From positions 1-52,125 of the forward strand of contig JBBDHW010000002.1 of the NCBI GenBank assembly GCA_040880805.1: a DNA stretch of 52,125 nt, given 5' to 3'. This document shows positions 43,801-50,228 of this stretch, piece after piece (the stretch's first letter is position 1; each line of letters begins with the position of its first letter). Origin of the DNA: Acidimicrobiia bacterium (GTDB taxonomy: Bacteria; Actinomycetota; Acidimicrobiia; IMCC26256; DASPTH01). Made by a program: the position numbers and the translations under genes. The notes below the pieces were generated by a model. The model searched no databases, had not been told where the DNA came from, and saw nothing but the letters and a program-made list of their open reading frames with translations.

Positions 43801-44512
43801 GGACGCGTGACTGGTAGAGATTCTCGGCGACGTCGGCGAGCGAATCGATCTCGCGGTCCTCCTGACCGAATCCCTTCACGACTCGGACACCGCTGACGGC
43901 TTCGTCGACCACGCCGGCAACCTCACCGGCACGCTGGAGTGCGTCCCACTGCGCCGGGTACATCTTCTTGCGCAACCGCAGCGACACGAAGAGCAGCGCA
44001 GGCACGGTCAAGACGGTCACCAGGGTGAGCAGCGGCGACATCCAGAGCATGAAGAACAGCGACAGCAGGAGGAGGACGACGTTGCCGGTGAGCATCGGCA
44101 TGAAGTTGAGGAGTTGCTGCACGAGCTGGAGGTCGGAGCTCGCGCGCGACACGAGCTGGCCGGTTGGCAGTTCGTCGTGCCGTGCGAAGTCGAGGCGCTG
44201 GAGGCGTTCGAACAACGCGTTGCGCAGGTCGTTCTGCACGTCGATGCCGTAGCGCCCGCCGTAGTACCGCCGGATGTACTGGAAGAGGAAGTTCACTGCA
44301 GCGAGCCCGACGAGCAGGACCAGCAGCGGTCCGACCGGCTCGGTCTGTGTGGTGATCGTGTTGTCGAAGATCGCGCGCTGTACGAGCGGCAGGATCGATG
44401 TGATGACCTGGCCGAGGATCGCGACACCGAAGGCGATCAAGACTCCACGCTTGTGGCGTACCAGGAATGGCCACAACTTCCGGATCCAGCCCGGTTCGAT
44501 CGCCGCCTTCAT
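40766..44512 (-). CDS. Fused ABC exporter, two transmembrane-ATPase halves
   Basis: A 1248-residue protein with two complete half-exporters in tandem: TMD1-NBD1 (residues 1 to ~590) and TMD2-NBD2 (~680 to 1248). They are joined by a linker containing a GGGGRGGGGGGGGGG tract. NBD1 has Walker A GVSGSGKST and signature LSGGQRQRI, but Walker B is VLVLDDATSS, with Asp in place of the catalytic Glu. NBD2 has GETGAGKST, LSAGQRQLI and the normal ILLLDEATAN. This one-degenerate-site arrangement is known in heterodimeric exporters of the TM287/288 and LmrCD type, here in one chain. MarR is encoded just upstream, so it is probably a drug or lipid efflux pump under MarR control. Confidence 0.92.
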   Translation of the reverse strand: MKAAIEPGWIRKLWPFLVRHKRGVLIAFGVAILGQVITSILPLVQRAIFDNTITTQTEPVGPLLVLLVGLAAVNFLFQYIRRYYGGRYGIDVQNDLRNALFERLQRLDFARHDELPTGQLVSRASSDLQLVQQLLNFMPMLTGNVVLLLLSLFFMLWMSPLLTLVTVLTVPALLFVSLRLRKKMYPAQWDALQRAGEVAGVVDEAVSGVRVVKGFGQEDREIDSLADVAENLYQSRVRNIRIQAKYSSLLAAIPSFGQVGVLAFGGYLAIQGEITLGTFLAFATYLAQLLAPVRMMANIIAVSQQTRAAAERIFEILDSNPVVKEKPGAPRLVAAAGEVVVEHVNYGYLRSEPVLSDFSLRVAPGETVALVGVSGSGKSTVSLLLPRFYDVQEGAIKIDGVDVRDVTLDSLRREVGVVFEDAFLFSDSVRNNIAYGRPDATDDDVRRAAQVAGASDFIAALPDGYDTVVGERGLTLSGGQRQRIAIARAVLTDPRVLVLDDATSSIDARTEEQIHATLREIMEHRTTILIAHRRSTLRLAERIVVMERGHAVEDGTHEELMATSARYRALLSGPGEDAEADAIEELVAAGGVTPDLWRRDDSNGNGARAFVSVAPVLGGGGRGGGGGGGGGGMGAGRAGALQITPELLAAVEALPPADDLPDVDVAAEANKHETFRLRRFVRPYRKQLLIGFGLIVADTLVTLAGPLLVQRGLQNGVLQGSEKVLFIASAFFFLTVTADWLLTWTYTRYTGRTAERLLYALRIRIFSHLQRLALDYYDREMAGRIMTRMTTDVDAFSNLLQTGIIQALVSIMSFVGVLIVLAILSWQLTLAVMAILPPLIIATVWFRRVSSRAYTRAREAISSVNAEFQENISGVRVAQAYVREDKNIDSFRSTTGEYLNARVTTQRIQSFYFPLIMFLSTCADAIVFGYGGTLVQDGVITSATVLTFILFLDQFFAPIQQLSQVFDQWQSALASMTKINELMHTEVSTPDAEQPIEPGRVAGAITLENVHFGYPNTGVEIMHGIDLTVTPGETVALVGETGAGKSTIVKLVARFYDVTSGRVLIDGTPITELDLRAYRRRLGYVPQEPFLFSGTIRDNIAYGRPDATDAEVEQAATAVGAHDFVAELPGGYVHPVTERGRSLSAGQRQLICLARALLVDPSILLLDEATANLDLSTEARVQRAMGLVASGRTTLLIAHRLPTARGADRIIVVDGGQIIEQGGHDELIELGGRYAELWSAFSVEPTTV

Positions 44513-44970
44513 CGTGTGGCGCTGACTCCCATACCATCGGCTCGCTTGGTGTGAGCTCGTTCGCCTTGCGCGGTGAGGGCGCCGGCGAGCTGGTCGAGGG
44601 CGTCCTCGATCACCGACGTGTCGCGGACGTCGGCCAGGAGGGCGTCGAGCTTCTCGCGCATCGCGCGCTCCGCGACCTGGAGCGCCGCGCGTCCCGCCGA
44701 AGTGATGGTGAGCCGAACCGCCCGACGGTCGCCGTCGACCGACGTGCGGTCGACCATGCCGTTGGTGACCAGCGTCTCGACCGCGGCCGACACCGTGGGG
44801 CGGGCCAGCGCCAGCTGCCCGGCGAGGCTGCTGGCGCGCTCCTCACCGCGAACGATCAGCGCGAGCAGGCGGTACTGGGGAAGGGTCAGGTCGGCGCACG
44901 CCCGTTCCAGCTCACGCACGACCCAAACCAGGGTGAGGATGTCCCGGTCTTGCTCCGTGTGCTCGCTCAC
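44509..44970 (-). CDS. MarR family transcriptional regulator
   Basis: A 153-residue winged-helix repressor. LTLPQYRLLALIVRGEERASSLAG then LARPTVSAAVETLVTNGMVDR is the DNA-binding part, with the wing DGDRRAVRLTITSAG. The stop overlaps the exporter ATG (ATGA), so the regulator and pump are one operon. GTG 44970 has TATGCT six bases upstream. An inverted repeat across the promoter suggests autoregulation. Confidence 0.92.
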   Translation of the reverse strand: MSEHTEQDRDILTLVWVVRELERACADLTLPQYRLLALIVRGEERASSLAGQLALARPTVSAAVETLVTNGMVDRTSVDGDRRAVRLTITSAGRAALQVAERAMREKLDALLADVRDTSVIEDALDQLAGALTAQGERAHTKRADGMGVSATR

Positions 44971-44976
44971 GCTGAG

Positions 44977-45008
44977 AGCATAGCGAACAGTTCGGGAAGC
45001 TAACTGTT
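44977..45008 (-). promoter_or_regulatory. Promoter and candidate MarR operator
   Basis: The minus-strand -10 box TATGCT lies at 44977-44982. Upstream of it AACAGTT (44986-44992) and AACTGTT (45002-45008) form an inverted repeat with nine bases between the arms, covering the -35 to spacer region. This is the size and place expected for a MarR-dimer operator that represses the marR-exporter operon. Confidence 0.55.
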
Positions 45009-45013
45009 ACCTT

Positions 45014-45073
45014 CCTCTCTTTGGTCGCTCGCTACGAGCCGGGGATACCCCGGCTCGCTTCACGCTCGTTCCC
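45014..45073 (+). repeat. Family-1 hairpin repeat, copy 8
   Basis: The core CGAGCCGGGG, ATA, CCCCGGCTCG (45035-45057) is perfect. The left flank at 45015-45033 is identical over 19 bases to copy 2, and CACGCTCGTTCCC lies on the right. It is again between divergently transcribed genes. Confidence 0.85.
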
Positions 45074-45137
45074 AGACGACAGCCCCGTTTCACCTCCCTG
45101 TAACGAACACGAAACAACCGCTCCGTACGGTCTCGGG

Positions 45138-45662
45138 GTGGCGAACGCGCAGCCCCGAGCCGACGTCGTGTTGATCCGATGGCCCGAAGAAGGGGCGCGT
45201 CTCGAGAGCCTTCGGGCAACGGGTGCTCCCCGGCTGCTGCTCGTGGGCGAGAGTCTCGCGGCGCCCTCCTCGATCGATCCCCTCGAGGATTGGATTCGGC
45301 TGCCGGCCGCGGACGGCGACCTTCGTGCGCGCGTGGCCACGCTCCAGGCCCGCGGCAAAGCAGTCACCGCACCGACGGTCGACGCCGACGGGCTGCTCCG
45401 GCATCGCAAACGTTGGGTGACGCTATCGCCCGTCGAGCGAGCCCTCGTTGCAGCGATGGTCGACCGGTTCGGCGCGGTGGTCGGCCGTGACACGCTCGTG
45501 CGCCGGGCATGGCCGGGCGCCAGCCCCACTCGAAACGCACTCGACGTGCACATGCTGCGTCTCCGCCGTCGCATCTCGTCCCTGGGACTCGAGGTGCGCA
45601 CCGTCCGTGCCCGGGGGTACCTACTGCAAGAGGTCGAGGGGCGCGAGCCCGCCGGCGCCTGA
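45138..45662 (+). CDS. Winged-helix DNA-binding protein (OmpR/GlnR-like)
   Basis: A 174-residue regulator. The N-terminal ~85 residues look like a shortened receiver without the phosphorylation aspartates (PRADVVLIRWPEEG, RLLLVGESL). The C-terminal part is an OmpR/PhoB-type winged helix: TLSPVERALVAAMVDRFG, LDVHMLRLRRRISSLG and VRTVRARGYLLQ. The layout resembles atypical orphan regulators such as GlnR. GTG 45138 is preferred since TACGGT lies six bases upstream. The gene precedes the antiporter fusion by 14 bases and is probably co-transcribed with it. Confidence 0.82.
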   Translation: MANAQPRADVVLIRWPEEGARLESLRATGAPRLLLVGESLAAPSSIDPLEDWIRLPAADGDLRARVATLQARGKAVTAPTVDADGLLRHRKRWVTLSPVERALVAAMVDRFGAVVGRDTLVRRAWPGASPTRNALDVHMLRLRRRISSLGLEVRTVRARGYLLQEVEGREPAGA

Positions 45663-45676
45663 ATCAGGCGTAGTCG

Positions 45677-48379
45677 ATGGACGTCACCGGGGTTCTCCTC
45701 GACATCCTCGTCGTGCTCATCGCGGCGAAGCTCGCGGCGGAGATCGCCGAGCGCATCAACGTGCCTGCGGTGGTCGGCGAGATCGTCGCCGGTGTGATCA
45801 TCGGCCCCTCGGTGCTCGCTCTCGTCTCGTCCAACGAGACGTTGAGCGTCCTCGGCGAGCTGGGCGTGATCCTGCTCCTGCTCGCGGTCGGTATGGAGAT
45901 GGATCTGGGCGAGCTCGGCGCGGTCGGTCGTGCGTCGATGTCGGTCGCCGTGATCGGCGTGATCGTCCCGATGGTGGGCGGGTTCGTCGTTGCGAGCGCA
46001 CTGGGGCACAGCGACAACCAGTCGCTCTTCATCGGCGCCGCGCTCTCGGCGACGAGCGTCGGCATCACCGCGCGCGTGTTCAGCGACCTGCGCGCGCTCG
46101 CGACCGTAGAGGCGCGGACGGTGCTCGGCGCCGCGGTGGCGGACGACGTGCTCGGCCTCGTGATCCTCACCGTCGTCGTGCGCCTTGTCTCGGAAGGTTC
46201 CGTGTCGGTGCTCGACGTCGCGGGAATCCTGCTCGTCGCGATCGCGTTCCTCGTGCTCACCGTGGCACTCGGGTCGCGATTCGCACCGGGATTGTTCCAG
46301 TTCCTCGACCGGCACGCGCGGTCGGCGGGCACGCTCGTCGCGCTCGCGCTGGCCTTCACCCTGGCGTTGGCGGAGCTGGCCGATGCCGCGCAGCTTGCCC
46401 CGATCGTGGGCGCGTTCGTCGCCGGGCTCGCGCTCTCCGGGAGCTCTGCCGCCGAGCGGATCCAGCGCGAGCTCGCGCCTGTCGGCCACCTCTTCATTCC
46501 CGTGTTCTTCCTTCAGATCGGGATCGACGTGAATGTGGACGACTTCATTCGTCCCGAGGTGCTCCGGATCGCGGGCGCGCTGCTCGCAGTGGCGGTGATC
46601 GCCAAGGTGGTGGCTGCGGTGGGCGCCCTCGGAGCGCCCGGCGACAAGCGCCTCATCGGCATCGGGATGATCCCGCGCGGTGAGGTAGGGCTGATCTTCG
46701 CCACCATCGGCCTGCGCGAGGGCATTCTCGGCGGCAACCTCTATGCCGCGCTGCTGCTCGTGGTGCTCGCGACCACCTTGGTGACGCCCCCGCTGCTGCG
46801 CTGGCGTCTCCTCCAACTCCGTGCCGGGCAGAGCGCACGCGCCGACAGCAGCGCGCCCGAGCCCGAGGGGGGATGGTTGCGGCGCCATGACGGCGCCATC
46901 GACCTTGCGGCGGATCCTCCGGCGCAGCTCGCGTTGCATGTCGCGTTCGACGCCGCGCTCGCCATCGCGAGCGGTGCCCGTCCGGGGTCGAAGCTGCTCG
47001 ATTGGCTCGGAGTGTGGAGTGACACGCCGTTGCGGTTCGATGCCGCGGCCACGAAGAAGCTCTTCTCCGTTCTGGTCGACGGCGACCCGCGTGCCTGGCG
47101 GTTCCTCGAGACTACGGGAGTGCTGGAGCGTGCGCTTCCCGAGCTTGCCGACGCGGTTCGCCGCCGTCGCGACGATCCGTTCCTTCTCGATCCCGCGCAT
47201 GTCCTGCGGTTTGCGCTCGTCGAACGCATCCGCGAGCTCATCGACGCCGATCCCGTGGCCGCGGAGGAGCACGCGCGCCTCGAACATCCGGAGTGGCTGT
47301 TGCTCGCAGCGCTCATCCTCGAGACTGCCGGCGACGACTCGTCACCGGTAGAGCTTGCGCGCCGAATTGTTCACCGTCTCGACCTCGGTGCGGCTGCGGA
47401 ACAGGAGATCGCGTTGCTCGTGGGCGATTCGGTTCTGCTGCGGGGAGCCGCGCGCGAGGTCGACGGGCTCGTCGAGGAGCGGGTGTACCCGATCGCCACG
47501 CACCTCGAGCGTCCCGAGCGTGCCCGCGCGCTCTACCTGCTCACGCTCGCACTCGGTGACCTCGAACCGTGGGACCGCGAGCGCCTCGACGAGCTGTACA
47601 AGCTCGTGCTCGACCTGCTCGAGCAACCTGAAGTCACGGGGCTCGAGGCGCGCAACCTGATCGAGCGGCGCCGCGCCGAGGCGCTCCGGCTCGCGCAGGA
47701 CGGCCGCGCCGTGGCCGAGCGGATCCAGCACGCGCCGCGTGAGCTTCTGCTCATGCAGGAAGCACGCGACATCGCGCGACAGGCGAAGCTGCTCGAGCCG
47801 CTTCCCGCACGTGGGCGAGCGCGCGTCGCCGTACGTCCGCTCGACGACGGTGAGTGGGGGATCGACGTTGCGTCCCGTGATCGTCCGGGCTTGCTCGCGA
47901 CCGTCGCGGGCGTGCTCTCGCACCACGGCCTCGACATCCTGGACGCGGTCGTCGCGACCTGGGGCGACGGCGGCGCACTCGATTCGTTCCGCGTGCGCGG
48001 GACGTCGTCGCGCACCACGCCACCAAATTCGGAGGGGCTCGAGTCGTCGATCGTCACCGCATTCGATGCGCCTCTCGAGTCGCCGCCCAACCCCGACGCG
48101 GAGTTGTACTTCGACGACCACTCGTCGCCGTGGTACACGCTCTGCGAGGTCCGTAGCCCCGACCACCGGGGGCTGCTGCACGACCTGGCCGCGGGGATCT
48201 CGTCGGCGCGCGCCAACGTGCACATGGCGCGGCTCGCCACCATCGCGGGGAACGCGGTCGACCGCTTCGAGCTCACCGACCGGAACGGCCGCAAGCTCGA
48301 CGACGCGATGGAGGCCATGGTGGTCCGCGCGATCCGTGAAGGCGTGCGCCGCCGGCGCCTTCCGAGCTTGCGCCGCTGA
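45677..48379 (+). CDS. CPA2 cation/proton antiporter fused to a GlnD-like degenerate-HD and double-ACT module
   Basis: A 900-residue fusion. Residues 1-~385 form a CPA2 sodium or potassium/proton antiporter with about a dozen helices; the ion-site aspartate pair is D156-D157 (VADDVLG), and IPRGEVGLIF is the later conserved segment. The cytoplasmic remainder resembles the C-terminal two thirds of the PII uridylyltransferase GlnD. An HD-like helical part (~460-690; FLETTGVLERALPELADAV) has lost the metal-binding HD residues (ALILETAGDD where LLHDIGKG is usual). Two ACT domains begin near 726 (DRPGLLATVAGVLSHHG) and 819 (DHRGLLHDLAAGISSAR). No nucleotidyltransferase domain is present. A small-molecule-gated exchanger is the likely role. 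Confidence 0.85.
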   Translation: MDVTGVLLDILVVLIAAKLAAEIAERINVPAVVGEIVAGVIIGPSVLALVSSNETLSVLGELGVILLLLAVGMEMDLGELGAVGRASMSVAVIGVIVPMVGGFVVASALGHSDNQSLFIGAALSATSVGITARVFSDLRALATVEARTVLGAAVADDVLGLVILTVVVRLVSEGSVSVLDVAGILLVAIAFLVLTVALGSRFAPGLFQFLDRHARSAGTLVALALAFTLALAELADAAQLAPIVGAFVAGLALSGSSAAERIQRELAPVGHLFIPVFFLQIGIDVNVDDFIRPEVLRIAGALLAVAVIAKVVAAVGALGAPGDKRLIGIGMIPRGEVGLIFATIGLREGILGGNLYAALLLVVLATTLVTPPLLRWRLLQLRAGQSARADSSAPEPEGGWLRRHDGAIDLAADPPAQLALHVAFDAALAIASGARPGSKLLDWLGVWSDTPLRFDAAATKKLFSVLVDGDPRAWRFLETTGVLERALPELADAVRRRRDDPFLLDPAHVLRFALVERIRELIDADPVAAEEHARLEHPEWLLLAALILETAGDDSSPVELARRIVHRLDLGAAAEQEIALLVGDSVLLRGAAREVDGLVEERVYPIATHLERPERARALYLLTLALGDLEPWDRERLDELYKLVLDLLEQPEVTGLEARNLIERRRAEALRLAQDGRAVAERIQHAPRELLLMQEARDIARQAKLLEPLPARGRARVAVRPLDDGEWGIDVASRDRPGLLATVAGVLSHHGLDILDAVVATWGDGGALDSFRVRGTSSRTTPPNSEGLESSIVTAFDAPLESPPNPDAELYFDDHSSPWYTLCEVRSPDHRGLLHDLAAGISSARANVHMARLATIAGNAVDRFELTDRNGRKLDDAMEAMVVRAIREGVRRRRLPSLRR

Positions 48380-48383
48380 CCTG

Positions 48384-48442
48384 CTCCGCGGACTGGCTCC
48401 GCGGACTGGCTCCGCGGACTGGCTCCGCGGACTGGCTCCGCG
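48384..48442 (+). repeat. 13-bp tandem repeat
   Basis: Four and a half head-to-tail copies of CTCCGCGGACTGG, identical to one another, directly after the antiporter stop codon and ending 15 bases before the hydantoinase A start. The perfect identity suggests recent slippage; copy number may vary between strains. Confidence 0.9.
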
Positions 48443-48457
48443 TGCGAACCTTGGTCC

Positions 48458-50228
48458 GTGCGCATCGGGGTGGACGCGGGCGGGACGTTTACCGACCTGG
48501 TCGGTGACGACGGGTCGGTCGTGAAGGTCGCGTCGACGCCGGCCGATCCTGCCCTTGCGATCGGTGAAGCCATCTCGCGGGTCGCGGCTTCAGCACGAGC
48601 TGTTGGCGCACGGGACGACGGTGGCCACCAACGCGTTGCTCGAGCACAATGTTGGGCGCGTGGCGCTCGTCGCGACGCGAGGCTTCTCGGATGTGATCGA
48701 GATCGCGCGGCAGGCGCGGCCCTCGCTCTACGACCAACACGTCGATCGATCACCACCGCTCGTTCCGCGCGAGTCGCGTTTCGAGGTGGGCGGGCGACTC
48801 GACGGATCGGGTTCCGAAGTGGAGGCGTTCGACGGCCACGTTCCCGATATCGATGGTGTCGATGCGGTGGCGGTGTGTCTGCTGCACGCCGATCTCGATT
48901 CGTCGCACGAGCGCGCGGTCGCGCGAGCGCTTGTGGCGCAGGGACTCGACGTTGTGTGCTCACACGAGGTCTCACCCGAGTTCCGCGAGTACGAACGTAT
49001 GGTCACAACCGTTGTGGACGCCGCGCTCCGCCCGGTCTGCCGCGCGTACCTCCTCGGGCTCGGGTCGCTGGCAAGTGAGGTCTTGGTGATGACGTCGGCG
49101 GGCGGGCTCGTACCGCTCGAGGACGCGGTGACGCGGCCGGCTTCACTGTTGTTGTCGGGTCCCGTTGCCGGCGTGCGTGCGGCGGCCGTCGTCGCGGAGG
49201 CGTGCGGCTTTCCCGATGCGGTGTCGTTCGACATGGGCGGGACGAGCACCGACGTGTGCCTCGTTCGCGACGGTGCGCCGGACCCCGCGCCGGCGCTCGC
49301 TATCGCCGGGTACCCGATCCGGCTGCCCGCGGTCGCGGTGCACACGATCGGCGCGGGAGGCGGCTCGATCGCGCGGCTCGACAACGGCGGCGCGCTCGTG
49401 GTCGGCCCGCGCAGCGCCGGCGCGCGGCCGGGTCCGGCTTGCTACGGGCTTGGTGGTGAGCACGCGACGGTGACCGACGCCGACGTCGTGCTGGGCCGGA
49501 TTCCGGCCGAGACCGCCTTTGCCGCGCTCGGCCGTATCGATGCCGTCGCCGCGCGACGGGCGCTCGACGGCGCCGGAGTAGCCGCGGAGGGTGTCGTGGC
49601 CGTGGTGGACGCGTCGATGGAGCGCGCCGTCCGCGTCGTGACGGTCGAGCAGGGCGTCGATCCGCGCGACCTCGCGCTCGTTGCCTTCGGCGGCGCCGGC
49701 CCGCTGCACGCGTGCGGGGTGGCCGATGCTCTCGGGATGCGCACAGTGATCATTCCGCCCCACGCCGGCGTGTTCTCGGCGGTGGGGCTCGTGTCCGCGC
49801 CCCGGCGACGCGAGCTGGTCAAGACGTGGGCGACTCCCGCGTCGGTGGCAGGTCTCGACGGTGCCCTTGATACGCTCGGGCGCGACGCGTCGGCGGCGGT
49901 CGGTGGCGCCGAGCTCGTCGAGACCTTCGTCGACTGCCGGTACGAGGGTCAGAGCCACGAGCTCACCGTGCACCGCCCGGCCGGATTCCCCGCGGAACAC
50001 GAGCGGCGGAACGGCTTCGCGCGGCCCGACGCGCCGGTGGAGGTCGTCGCGCTCCGAGCGCGCGCGTCGCGCGCCGCGCCGCTGACCGTCGAACAACTCC
50101 CCGCAGTCGTGCGCCCGCGCGTCAAAGGGCCCGAGGTTGTGATCGAGCCCGACTGCAGTGTGTGGGTTCCCGACGGCTGGGTCGCCGAGCCTGGCGCGCT
50201 CGGCGCGTGGGTGATGGTGCGCGCATGA
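48458..50228 (+). pseudogene. Hydantoinase A/oxoprolinase subunit, frameshifted
   Basis: The N-terminus MRIGVDAGGTFTDLVGDDGS in one frame is the ATP-binding start of HyuA. From about 48585 the protein continues in the +1 frame with LQHELLAHGTTVATNALLE and runs to 50228, including SFDMGGTSTDV, GAGGGSIARLDNG and AFGGAGPLHA. Removing one G from the GCGG at ~48584-48587 would join the halves at a natural length (ISRVA then LQHELLAHG). The gene is thus either a fresh frameshift or a sequencing/assembly error. The intact enzyme would, with the next gene, open 5-oxoproline or hydantoin-like rings with ATP. It overlaps hyuB by four bases. Confidence 0.82.

Noticed and set aside
45095-45120. Direct ACGAA repeats upstream of the winged-helix gene as a PHO-box-like site
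   Set aside because: Only two five-base units, with poor match to the known actinobacterial PHO box.
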